A stretch of 64,000 bases of DNA from Syncephalis plumigaleata (lineage: Eukaryota; Zoopagomycota; Zoopagomycetes; Zoopagales; Piptocephalidaceae). The stretch lies in the NCBI GenBank assembly GCA_025201365.1, contig JAIXMF010000013.1, forward strand, positions 186,001 through 250,000, written 5' to 3'. The notes beneath the pieces are model-generated. The model was not told the DNA's origin, did no database searches, and saw only the letters and a program-made list of their open reading frames with translations. This document shows positions 19,771 to 30,775 of the stretch, one piece after another; the stretch's first letter is position 1, and each line of letters opens with the position of its first letter. Both the position numbers and the translations under genes were made by a program.

Positions 19771-21363
19771 ATGGAACGTAGTCATACTGACGGTGGAGAT
19801 TCAAAGCGCAAGCGCATTGCAAAAATGGTCGACACACCTCAGCATCTTGTGCTAGAGAACTACGCCGAGAACTATCAAGGCAAGTGTAGACAAAAGAACG
19901 ACGACAACAATGACGACGAGTGAACGTGTGTGTACTAAACAACAATATATATATATATACGATAGGTCATGTCAAAATTGAACGTCTAGTCTTCATTGCG
20001 GAACGATGTCCCAATCTACAAGTTGACGCCTATCGGTTGGCATTGGCGGAAATCAAAGCAAACACACTCGATGCTAAGCGGTACAAGCAACTGATTGTAA
20101 AGCTTAATGCAGCACTAGAATCGCACGGTCAAGCACCGATGGAGTTTGACGCGCAATGGGTTGAACAAACGGAGACAAAAGTAAAACGTCGATTCGATGA
20201 ATTGGAAGCGGATTTAAAGGGATATCGCAGCAATCTAATCAAGGAGAGCATACGTGTAAGTGATCCAATAATTATGCTCTTATGTAGTATATATGTGTAA
20301 TAACAATAATGTTAATAATAATCATAGATTGGATTACATGAATTGGCCGATCATCATTATGCTTATGGCGATTTGACCAATGCCTTGAAAAACTATTCGC
20401 GCGCTCGTGAATACTGCAGTACAGCGGCACAAACCATCGAGAACTGCTTGTCCATCATTCGTATTAGTCACGAGATCAACAACATGTCTCATATTGCAAG
20501 TCAAGTGAGTAAGGCGCAGTCGATGCCGGAGGCTCAAGAGAACCCAATCATTACGGCCAAGTTGAATGCAAGTCTTGCCATTACGAAACTGGAAACGAAC
20601 AAGTATAAACAAGTAGCGCAACTTATGACAGATATTGATTTCGCATCATTTACGAATGCTCATTATGAGGATGTGGTCGCTCCCAACGATATCGCCATCT
20701 ATGGTGGTCTTTGCGCGTTGGCCACCTTTAATCGTCGTGATCTCAAGTCTAAAGTGTTGGATAGTACGAATTTCCGACAATATTTGGAATTAGAACCGCA
20801 GATTCGCGAGCTTATCCTCGCATTCTACTATGCCGACTACGAAAAGTGTATGACACTAATGGATCAATGGCGAGTAAGTATAGCTGTGCTATTATTGCTA
20901 CTAGGTATATACTGATTGGTAATGCATATTGTAGAATGACTTTTTATTGGACTTGTATCTGCACTCTCATGTCAATACTCTCTACTCGCAAATACAACAC
21001 GCTCTACTTGTCCAGTATGTGAAGCCATTCCAGCGTGTCTCCCTTGCACGTATGGTAACTGCATTTGGCAGCCATTATACGCTAGAGTCATTGGAGAAAG
21101 AGTTGGTCTATCTCATTTCAGCCGATGTTCTTAATGCACGAATTGATGATGAGGAAAAGGTAAGCATAGTGTATGCGTATCACCATGATATATATATTAG
21201 TATAAATAACTCGTACATTTGTCATTAGGTATTGACGACATACCAACCAGATATACGCTACCAACTATACGATAAAGCGGTAAAGATAGCCGAGACTTAC
21301 GAGGCACAAACGCGTGCCATGCTAGTTTGTATGAAGTTGGCCAAGATTAATCTCGCTTCATAA
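19771..21363 (+). CDS. CSN1: COP9 signalosome subunit 1 (GPS1)
   Basis: Five exons (19771-19879, 19966-20255, 20328-20873, 20935-21159, 21229-21363) total exactly 434 residues. The N-terminal helical repeats (LENYAENYQGHVKIERLVFIAERCP...AYRLALAEIK) and ADHHYAYGDLTNALKNYSRAREYC are typical of Csn1 and its proteasome relative Rpn7. A PCI domain follows (FNRRDLKSKVLDSTNFRQYLELEPQIRELILAFY, then FQRVSLARMVTAFG). CSN removes Nedd8 from cullins. The acidic N-terminus common in Csn1 and the match pattern favour Csn1 over Rpn7, though the two are paralogues. Intron 1 begins with GC (GCAAGT) rather than GT; the reading frame and total length both require it. Confidence 0.88.
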
Positions 21364-23442
21364 GCTATTGATTAAACAGATAATTTGTGGTTGTGTAACA
21401 GTCAATGCGAAATCAAATGTAATGCCATGACTGAACGATGATAAACATCAATTTTGATCTATAGAATATTCATTTGACTATCATTTTATTTTGCAATATG
21501 CGATATCCTATCAATTACTACTCATTGATTCACTATGAAATAAACACGCTAACGACGCAATAATGCATATAATTACTCCAAGATAATGCACAGCCCCCTG
21601 GTCCTGATTTACGCGTGCCCTCCCTTTGTAGACAAGAACAAGAACAAGAGGAAGAAGAAAAGAAGACAATTGAGCTCTCGGCTATTTGCCTCCTTATTCG
21701 CAATCCCCTGCAGTCTCGATATTGGCTCAGAGATTCTCTTGCCATATAAATCTATTCTCTAATCAATACCAAGCTTTGCATTGTACAAATTAGTAGACAC
21801 ACACACACACGCTATTACACGTAATGACAATCAATATCTTTTTATAGCTTGTCAATGCAAATAAACAAAACGAGAAAGATTGGGCAGAGCCATTCGCTTA
21901 TTCCTCTTCCGCTCCCCCCTAGTTTGGCGGTTGCATTAAGCTGTATCTCATCATGATACTGAGAGGCATTGCCGACAATAATGGAGATAATGATGTCTCT
22001 ACCGTTTATGATGGCCAATCATTAGGACATGATAAAGAATGCCATTGTTGCATGAACTACCTGTACTCCTTTTTTCGCTTTGCGTTACTTCGCTTGACAC
22101 CGTGGAGGCATTGTCGACAGCCCGCGTTTTTATCGCAGTCCAATTACACCACATCATCGCCATATCATAGAATGGGATACGGATATGATACGCTATGACA
22201 TGATGATTAATATTGCGCGTGCAACTACACAACTTATCAGCTAGATTGGTTCGGTATCAGCGAGTTATCCGTGCAATTGTATAGTGGTACATGCATCATA
22301 ACAGGAGTCCTGATAGTAGTACCGCTACTGCTACCATTGCATAACACAATAAACAAATCAATACCACCACCATTACCGTTTGCAGTCTGTACTTAGTACC
22401 GACAAAGTCACGATATTCCCCACAAAGTATCTTAAATAGTGGAGGAGACGGCAACAATAAGTACAAGTACTTGTACCTGCATCATAACCTTCTTTAGTAG
22501 CTTTGTATTCATCATTCTATTGTTGTTGGCAGTTTCTTTCTTTCCTTTCTTTCCTTCTTTCTTTCGTGTTTCATTTGTATTCTTTTTGCTCTTCTTCTGT
22601 GTTGATCCCAAAGAAGGCGGAGAGCGTCGATCTTTAAATTGCTAGTTAGTTTGCAGTGCCCTCTCACTTTAGTGTAGTGAGTTCAGTTATCGTTAATTAC
22701 GTTCGTGTCCGTGTCCAATTCCCACCTAGTGAGTAAATAAGAGTGCTCCATCATATTACAAGTTTTTTTTTGGAAATCATCTTGTTAAGAAACAGGTAAG
22801 TAATTGTGACGTAACTAATTTGTAAAAATAATGATGGTGCAGCAACTGCAGCAGCAATGGTAATGCTAATAACGGTAATATTATCAGTGTAATTGTCATA
22901 AGAATGTTACACAAATCACGATAATGACTCTTTATCATGTCATTCCTTTTTTTACCTCATTCCCTAACGACGATATCGACCATTGGTATGCTTGTAACTA
23001 CGCTGAATACTTGCTCGCTTTTCCTCTACCATGCAGTATACTCTTGGCTTTAGTGTTTCTATCTTTATTCCTTAGCATAATTTAATTGATTTTAAATATC
23101 AACGAATCTGTACAAGAAAACGCCATTACGCTAATTATCGCATTGTCATATTTATTGCTGCTGCTTTTGTTGCCGCTGTTGTTTTCATTGTTCTAGTTTA
23201 ATTAACATTTCAGTCATTGCTTGTATTTTCTTTTCATCTTCTCTAGTAAATCAAATATACGCGCTCAATCTACACTACAATCAAGTATTATACGCGCTAC
23301 AGTGGTAGTATCGTTGTAAGCAAACCCGCACTACTCACCCCCCTTTCTTCACCTGAAAAGCATCCATCATTAAGAGAAAGTCTAACCAAGCCATCAATCG
23401 TATCGATAGCGTTGTATCCAACTGTATTCATTAGCCGCTACC
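21364..23442. promoter_or_regulatory. Long 5' region (2.1 kb) upstream of the Ser-rich coiled-coil gene
   Basis: No supported coding frame. It contains a CA microsatellite near 21800, a strong pyrimidine tract at about 22485-22610 (repeated TTTCTTTCC), and possible leader introns (GTGAGTAAATAAG at about 22730, GTAAGTAATTG at about 22797). The length and pyrimidine content suggest an extended promoter and spliced 5' leader, which is inference. Confidence 0.4.
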
Positions 23443-25329
23443 ATGTCAGCGTACCATTCACTTATTGACTCTACTGCTGCTGCTGCTACTGCTGCCATTA
23501 GCAGCACTAGTATCCAGAGAATGTCCCCCGTAAAAAGATATTCGGATCAAAAGTCGTACCTTCCCCCCATTCCTTGCCACTCTCGTAAATCATCCTCCGA
23601 GTCGACGGCCATCAGCGACGAGTTCAACTATTCGCCATCGTCACCCGATAGAATCGACGATAACTACGTAGATCCGTATCTTTTCGGTAGCGACGACGAT
23701 ACGGCAGTGGACGACGACGATACATGCTATTCGGATGTAAAACGCGCCATTATGCTTCCACTCCAGAGGCTGACTCCCGTTACCGGACCCGAGGCACTAT
23801 CCCGATCCCCCACATCGATGCCCAACATACTGGAAACGGATAACGATGACGAGATGATGTCATCGCCGAAACATACCGCGATCCAGCATAATCGTACTAA
23901 AAGTGTCACAGCGGATGAATGGGCACGCAGCATATTAAACTCGACCGATCCCAATCTGTGTGGTAAACAACAGCGATGGCAGTCACAAGCATCATCATCG
24001 TCATCATCACCACCGCAAAGCATCCTGGCCATGACGAATCCCGATATGCCACAATCGTATAGTGCTGACACCCTCCCTTCATTTGCAACAATGAGCACCG
24101 ATGACATGCCATCTATGCGTGATGACAATGGAATGGACCAGGCAAACTTGCCAGTATCACGTCAGTCCACCGATTTACTAGTGTCGAAGCTTGCCGAACT
24201 ACGAAGTGCCAGTGACACAGATCTCTACAATGCTATCGAGAACCTGCATAGCATTCGTCGTACAAAGTCACAACGTTATCAAGGTACACAACCGGCGACG
24301 ACGAATGGGTTGCAACCGCAACGTAATACATTCCCCATTGGACGCTACTCTCAGTATAACCTGCCACCGCAAATAGCCTACGAGATTCATCAGCTAGAGT
24401 TGCAAAATGCGTATTTGGCCCATCAAAATCGCATAGTGACACGCGAATTGTCACAGGCAAAGTGTTCATCGCAGGCACTTCGTACCGTATGCCTGCAAAA
24501 GGAGCGGGCAATCTCCCGTTTACAAGACGATCTCATGTCGGCACTGGAGCGAACACGCGTCCTAGAGAAGAACGTGGCCGACTTGAAAATGGACATGGAG
24601 AATAGACGACTGGCCGAGATCGCTCAAAGTCAGCGCAAGTTTAAGCGTAGCTCCATGAGTTCACTCGGACTCGATAACATTACCGGTGGCTGGTTCCGTA
24701 ATCGTCGTCGATCCATCGATGAGGACGGATTCGCATTACAGCGTGATCTCTACACACGCTCTAGTATGGATCTTGACTCGGCGCGTAGTAGTGATGAGAT
24801 AACACGCGATACCACATCGAGATATGGTCGATACAGTCTAGACTCGATATCCGATGGTAAAGAGTCGAGGAATGGCTGCTACAACGATCGCTATCGTACT
24901 GGCATGTCGTCTTATTCGTCCACTTCTTCCTCCTCGTCGTCAACTTCTTCTTCATTTTCATCAACATCCGTCGCAGCGTCAGCAGGTTCAAGTTTGGGGA
25001 CAACAGTAGAGGATCCGGCATCACTTTCCAATAGAAATCGTAGAATGCCAGTCCATCACGTAGCTAGAAAACCAAGTGTCCACCCATCACCTGAACCAAC
25101 TAGACCGGCCTCCTCGAGTTACGGTTTTCGTAAGCGGGTCAAGGCCATATTCAGAACGTCGAGTAATTTGAACAGTCCTAAAGCAATGTTCTCTGCATTC
25201 CGTAGCAGTTCCTCTTCTGATATTCTTCAGCGTCGAACGCGGAATGACTCGTACGAATCGTTCTTTAGTGATTTCCAAGAGCGTGAATCAAGACAACGTT
25301 ATGGCAATCAGTTGAGGGCACCCGTTTAA
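23443..25329 (+). CDS. Ser-rich disordered protein with central coiled coil, unknown function
   Basis: Single uninterrupted exon, 628 residues. The N-terminal half is low-complexity, rich in Ser, Asp and Pro. A coiled coil spans about residues 305-385 (YEIHQLELQNAYLAHQNRIV to LEKNVADLKMDMENRRLAEI). The C-terminal half is again Ser/Arg-rich with a poly-Ser block ([16 protein letters not shown]) and several basic-Ser motifs (RRRSID, RKPSVH, RRTRND) that look like kinase targets. Single-exon structure is unusual among these intron-rich neighbours. I recognise no family. Confidence 0.72.
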   Translation: MSAYHSLIDSTAAAATAAISSTSIQRMSPVKRYSDQKSYLPPIPCHSRKSSSESTAISDEFNYSPSSPDRIDDNYVDPYLFGSDDDTAVDDDDTCYSDVKRAIMLPLQRLTPVTGPEALSRSPTSMPNILETDNDDEMMSSPKHTAIQHNRTKSVTADEWARSILNSTDPNLCGKQQRWQSQASSSSSSPPQSILAMTNPDMPQSYSADTLPSFATMSTDDMPSMRDDNGMDQANLPVSRQSTDLLVSKLAELRSASDTDLYNAIENLHSIRRTKSQRYQGTQPATTNGLQPQRNTFPIGRYSQYNLPPQIAYEIHQLELQNAYLAHQNRIVTRELSQAKCSSQALRTVCLQKERAISRLQDDLMSALERTRVLEKNVADLKMDMENRRLAEIAQSQRKFKRSSMSSLGLDNITGGWFRNRRRSIDEDGFALQRDLYTRSSMDLDSARSSDEITRDTTSRYGRYSLDSISDGKESRNGCYNDRYRTGMSSYSSTSSSSSSTSSSFSSTSVAASAGSSLGTTVEDPASLSNRNRRMPVHHVARKPSVHPSPEPTRPASSSYGFRKRVKAIFRTSSNLNSPKAMFSAFRSSSSSDILQRRTRNDSYESFFSDFQERESRQRYGNQLRAPV

Positions 25330-25787
25330 TGATGTTCATCGTTAAACATGAATAAGCAGTAATGGATTTGCTCTTTTTTCCTTCCTTCTTTCTTTCTTTT
25401 TATTAACGTGCATTTCTTTTACTTTTACCATTTGGTAAACAAACACTAGTCTGCATTCCATTCAGACGCATCTATTTAATGAGTTCATGAACTAGCCATG
25501 ATTGTTTTCGGCAATTCACTTACTAATCAGCATACTCGATTAGTATTACTTATTAACATTTTTCATTATGTTGAAACCCTTTTGCGTTTTCTCTGTCTCT
25601 TTCTTTTCAATTGATACATAATGGCATTTTCACTGTTGATACTACACTTTCTTTATACAAATCATTTTTGCTTTCATTCATGTACCTTTACTATATGTCG
25701 TATACACACACACACATCTAAACTAGGATGATTCAACAAAAAATAAATCTAATTTAAAGCTTGAATTGTCGCTGATTACTACTATTG
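25330..25787. other. Convergent 3' flanks, no gene
   Basis: AT-rich sequence between the Ser-rich gene and the PIF1-type helicase gene, which converge here. It holds pyrimidine runs and a short CA tract. Nothing else is seen. Confidence 0.5.
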
Positions 25788-28060
25788 TTACATTCCATTG
25801 TTTAACTCTTGATAGTATTGAATCACTCGTGGATGTGCCATCACCTTAGATGGATGGAAACCGAGTACTTGAATTCCCGAAAGACTTGTTGCTCTACTTA
25901 GGGCAACGTATGCTTGACCTATTCATTTATAGATTCATTAGTATGTGATAACAAGTATGTCATGATTGATGCTAAAGCAATACCTTTCTCAAATACACGA
26001 CGTAAATCCACAATAACTCGTTCGAGTGTTTGACCCTGGCTCTTGTGGATTGACATGGCCCATGCCAGTAGTAATGGTACTTGTTCCCGTCGAGCAACTT
26101 CACCCTCAGTGGGGACTTCTATCGTCCATGCATGCGGTGTAATCAGCATCTCTCGACCATTCTGGAAACGAACATATGGCCATTTCGTGGTAACATCACC
26201 GCTGATATTGTTACTTGGATCGGTATCGTATTTAAAGTCGATAACACGACCGAGACTACCGTTGACTAGACCGTTCTCGTAGTTCTTCAACAGCATTACC
26301 TGCGAGTTCAGCTTCAGCTCAAGGGTGGTGGGCGCAATACAGTTCTGTGGTAGTTTCTCCACTTGAAACTTATCCCGACCAGTATCATTTGCTTTGTACC
26401 GATAAATGGGACCGGTTAGATTGCATAGTTGTTGCGAATTAGCTGCATCAACATCTTCACGACGAGGGAATCTAACGAGAAAAGAAGGAATAAATTGTTA
26501 ACACTTGTTTATCTATTGTGTCTATTCACTTACAAATACGTAGGAAGAATACCATCATTCGGATAGAATGGTTCGCGTTGCAAGCGATAGAATAACTTTT
26601 CCGTTCCTGGTGACATTTTACCAATACGTAACTCGTTCAGCATATTAACAAAAGCTATATCAAAAGGCAATTAGTAACATTGTCGCTCAACTCTACTCGT
26701 TCGACTGCATTGCTTACAATTATCCTTTTGTCGATAGACATGTTTCAAATGGTAAATATGCTTGATACATTTCTTCCATGCTTGTGCTTCAAAACAGAAT
26801 TTAAACTGACCATCTGCCTTATTTACAGGAGGTAATTGGAAATAGTCACCGCATAGAACAAGCTATATATACATTAACATTGCTGTTAATAATTATACAC
26901 ATTATCATTGTTGTTGTTGCTATTTACCTGAATACCACCAAATGCCTTGGCCGAACCACGTACTGCTCGTGCCACAGCTTCTAGTTTATCAAAGAAATCA
27001 CCGTCCACCATGGAAATCTCATCGATAATCAACACTTTTACATCGAGCCAACGTCGATGAATCTTCTTAAACTTTAGGATCTTTGTCGCCAATTCCTTGG
27101 CTGACCCTTGTGCCAGACCCACTCCCGCGAATGAATGCAGAGTACATCCACGAATATTGCAAGCGGCTATACCTGTGGGTGCTGTAACGGCCACTTGACT
27201 TGAACCACCAAACTTATGCTTTAATCGTCGAATAATCTCGCGTAGCAATAATGATTTACCAGTACCTGTACACATCGTAGTTATATGTTAGTATCAACCG
27301 TATGCTTATTAGCAGTCATTGTATACTTCTTACCTGCAGATCCGGTAAAGAATATACTATCACCATATCCCTCCACTCGATCTAGAATCTCCTTTTGCTC
27401 ACCCGACAACTCTACTTTACTTTCCGACGCTGGATCATTGCTTTTATAATGGGGAATACGAGGTGCTTTAGGTGTTTCGCTGCCGTAAGCATCTTTGAAT
27501 GCATGATCAGGATCATTGAATAACGGCTTCTTATGATCATTCGCTGTATTACTGCTACTAGGTGAAGCGGGTCGTTTATTGTTCGACCTGAAGATGTTTA
27601 GATCTGTCGTGGATGTCGTACGTTTTGCTGCTGTTCGCAATGATGATGATGATGATGTTGATGATTTTGCACGCTCCACCATAACAGTGCTTGTACCTTT
27701 TCGTGACAAATTCATGGTGGCCGTTGTTGTCGTCATATCCCAGTGTCGACTTGTCGTTACCTTCTGTCGTTTACTACTGGCCTCGTCTTTTAATGCAGCC
27801 TCGAGATCTATAAATACTCGTTGTGGCGAGGACACGCTCGATGATAAAGACGACGCATTCTGCACCGGCTGTTTAGTAGGTTTTGGCGTGAATTCCTTCA
27901 GGAATCCAAGTTGTGTTAAGCGTTTCTGCTGCGTGCCTGCTGGTAACTTGGTCTTCTCGCGATAAATACCAGCTGGTGCTGACTTGTCAGATGATTGCGC
28001 TTGATTGGTGATCTTTTGACCAAGTGCCGCTGAAGACACAGTGTTATTCGATGTATACAT
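25788..28060 (-). CDS. PIF1: PIF1-family 5'-3' DNA helicase
   Basis: About six exons on the minus strand. A disordered, Ser/Lys-rich N-terminal region of about 220 residues precedes the helicase core ([25 protein letters not shown]). The Walker A motif GSAGTGKS is split by an intron. Walker B is [12 protein letters not shown]. Further family motifs are [63 protein letters not shown] and the C-terminal [18 protein letters not shown]. Pif1 helicases unwind G-quadruplexes and act at telomeres, forks and in mitochondria. The gene ends ...[10 protein letters not shown]. Whether this is the Pif1 or Rrm3 counterpart cannot be told. Confidence 0.9.
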
Positions 28061-28327
28061 ATTACTAGTGTATGTGTGTGTGTCTACACCTTACAGCTGC
28101 ACTCGTCGAACTATCGTAAGTAATAAGAAGGGAATATATTGCAGATAATAAAGAAAAAGGACGTGTATGCAGGTAAACAACAATCGCGTAAATAAAAATA
28201 AAAAAGGAAACGCGTTAAAAAGTCACCACTATTTATATTATACGAGTAAAACTGTAAACATTTTATTTTAACTCGATTTAAGCAAACAAAACTATCATAA
28301 ATACATATCGAATAGGAACATATGCTA

Positions 28328-29271
28328 TTACTGCTTGTCATCAGTATGATGCTGATTATCTGTAATATCACTTGTTTGCTGCATCTCTTCTTCGTAGAAT
28401 GCATCCTCGTCATTCATCTACATATACAAGCAAGTGTTAACCAAATCAATATACTCATTAATAAGATATTACTGTAATTACCAGCATTTGTCCTTGATGC
28501 ATAAACCAACTGGGTAGATTCTCGGGAAGTGTAATCAGATCCAAATCGAATCGTTCAATAAATTGTTCATTCATGTAACGCGCTTTACTTCCACAATAAG
28601 CACGATACTAAACAGTAGGTTAACTTATATTACATGTAATCAATTATTAATGTACCTCAGTAAGAATAGAAGTAAAACTCCAATGCTGCAAACGTCGTAA
28701 ACAACCCACAAGCATACCAGTCTCATGAATACCCGTTCTACATATGTATGTCATTAGTATTGAATAGAATAGCTCATCTAATAAACAATACTTACGTGCA
28801 CATAATGAGTATAGGATGATTGTGTGCATCCAGCAATAGTTCCATACCCTCCTTGAGTAATTCATCACTTACTGGACGCCATGCATTATCGGGTTTCCAA
28901 GCACGTAATCCAATATGCTCCTACAGATAGTTGATGTGTTAATATGAAGTCTATTCACATTCATTTCTCACTCTACTTACTAAACGAATATTATCCTCTT
29001 CGATAAAATGAGCGGCAGCACGCGATAACTTCTCCGGTGATAGCATAACAATCACACGTAGTCCAAGTGTTTTTAGAAAGGGCAGATGCTCCACTTGCAT
29101 TGTATCAGACCGATAGATTCCTGGTGCAACAACACCAAATGCTTCAGGTGGCGTATAAAGCTGTGTGATTGTACTAGTACTAGTAGTATTAGTAGTAGAC
29201 ATAGTACCACTAGTAACAACGGGATTGGCGGTCGTGACCGTAGTCATACTTGTTGTGGTACTAGAAGCCAT
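28328..29271 (-). CDS. Siw14/Oca-type atypical phosphatase relative with altered catalytic loop
   Basis: Five exons (29271-28981, 28920-28796, 28737-28656, 28607-28482, 28417-28328) total exactly 237 residues. After a Thr/Ser-rich N-terminus comes the PFA-DSP core: PPEAFGVVAPGIYRSDTMQ, LPFLKTLGLRVIVMLSPEKL, ILIMCTTGIHETGMLVGCLR, then YRAYCGSKARYMNEQFIERFD. The P-loop keeps the cysteine, but the arginine of CX5R is glutamate (C-TTGIH-E). Active Siw14 cleaves inositol pyrophosphates; the yeast Oca2/Oca4 relatives have degenerate loops and work as complex partners. This protein is therefore more likely a non-catalytic Oca-complex subunit, resembling Oca4. The acidic C-terminal tail has no known motif. 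Confidence 0.82.
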
Positions 29272-29517
29272 AATAGTAATAGTTGATGCAGTAAAGTAAA
29301 CGCGTTCAATCTATTCTACTACTAATACTACGATAGATATTGTCAATAGCTGTGGTGATATGGTAGTGTAATTATGTCAACATCGTCGTCATGACAGCGT
29401 TGAACGAAACGAGAGTGACAATAGCTGGCAGTTTATACTTACTTTTCAGCGTAGTATGTATATCCAACTAGTAAGCTTAACAACAGAAGCAGTAACTACT
29501 AGTAGTGATAGTAGCAG

Positions 29518-29647
29518 TAATAGCGCTATTTTAATTTTAAATAGCGTTTTATTGATGAGAGGCCAAAAATCTTTATAAAGGAGCCGGTGAGTCCAGCTCA
29601 CCGGCGACCACTACTTTTCTCCTTTATTCGTTTGTTGGCCATCTCTC
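29518..29647 (+). repeat. Ngaro-type element, left split direct repeat A1
   Basis: 130 bp, identical to 33730-33859. It starts with the 12-bp palindrome AATAGCGCTATT and contains a hairpin with a 9-bp stem (GCCGGTGAG, loop TCCAG, CTCACCGGC). Confidence 0.93.
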
Positions 29648-29749
29648 TCGGCAAACAACTGAATAAAGCGTTCTAGCAAGTCAAAATTTTTTATTGAAGA
29701 ATATTCTTACCTTTATCTATCTATATTTCCATATATTTTATTTTATAAC

Positions 29750-30775
29750 ATGTCGGACGGGTCAAGTCAACAGAATTTCGAAGACGAAGAGCCTGCTGCT
29801 GTGCGCATATGTCAGGAGGATATGGCCGCAATAGCAGATCTAGTGTCTCAAAGGATGTTACAGAACCCCCATCGCCCAACTGGAGCTTCGGATCGTGCAA
29901 ACAATAATGATCTGCAGGCGAACGGTACGAGGGCAGGTGCTAGTCAGGAGGCCGAAGCACCCGGTCTAATACAGGAGGGTGTCCAAGATGTTGAACGGGC
30001 ACGACAGGTTGCACAGATTATGCAACGCGAGAGGGAACAGCGGGAGGCGAGCGAGAATCAGCTAGACCCTGATGAAGCGTCCGAGGACGAGGACCCTCGT
30101 GGGAATATAAAAATTACAAACGAAAAAGAAGCGGAAGTTCCAGTGGAGTTCGATCCAACATCGCCGCAATTTGTCGAATTTTTGCTTCGGATTACGCATT
30201 TCTATGAATCGCCGTCGGAATATGCTCAGTCGCATGAATTATTGACTCCCTTCTTGGGTTTTATTCCCGTTGTTAATTATGTGGATCCACGGCCGCAAAA
30301 TCTCTCAACCATTCACGATGAAATTTTCCCAAAGTTAACGGGAGAAGGACAGCGAGAGGGACGCGCGATGTTATCGCTGGTTTTGTACATCATCAGAACC
30401 ATGCAGGCGTGGTCAGCTTGGAACGTTGAGTTGAAAAAAGGATCGCCTGGGTATTTGATAGTAGCCAGCATCCTACAGGTGATAGAGCGTACCGTACTTA
30501 CCCGCTATTCGATGGTGAGAGCTCGTTTGGATTTGAGCGACGACGCTATTCGACAGGTGGAGTCTAGATTGGATTCGGTCGGTATGATTCGATACACACA
30601 CAATACCCAAGCTGAGATACTCCGTGCGCTGAGGAAGAAGGAAAGTATGCAGGCTCATCGAACTGCAAACCAATCGTCTAGCAGCAAATCAAAGGCTTCA
30701 ACGGCTACCGACGCCAAGAAACCCGCCAATACAACTCGAAATGGCGGTCCGGCGGGCGGTGCCGGTCATGCCTGA
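29750..30775 (+). CDS. Ngaro-type element ORF1, gag-like
   Basis: Open frame of 341 residues with ATG at 29750. It has an acidic, charged N-terminal third, a helical middle part (FLLRITHFYESPSEYAQSHE and following) and a Lys/Ser/Gly-rich basic tail. No zinc knuckle is visible. Its place before RT and its charge profile fit the nucleocapsid-like ORF of DIRS/Ngaro elements, which is inference from position. It overlaps the start of the RT frame. Confidence 0.7.
   Translation: MSDGSSQQNFEDEEPAAVRICQEDMAAIADLVSQRMLQNPHRPTGASDRANNNDLQANGTRAGASQEAEAPGLIQEGVQDVERARQVAQIMQREREQREASENQLDPDEASEDEDPRGNIKITNEKEAEVPVEFDPTSPQFVEFLLRITHFYESPSEYAQSHELLTPFLGFIPVVNYVDPRPQNLSTIHDEIFPKLTGEGQREGRAMLSLVLYIIRTMQAWSAWNVELKKGSPGYLIVASILQVIERTVLTRYSMVRARLDLSDDAIRQVESRLDSVGMIRYTHNTQAEILRALRKKESMQAHRTANQSSSSKSKASTATDAKKPANTTRNGGPAGGAGHA

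Noticed and set aside
24761-25024. Minus-strand frames inside the Ser-rich gene
   Set aside because: Shadows of a 628-codon frame on the other strand with regular codon use and no internal stop.
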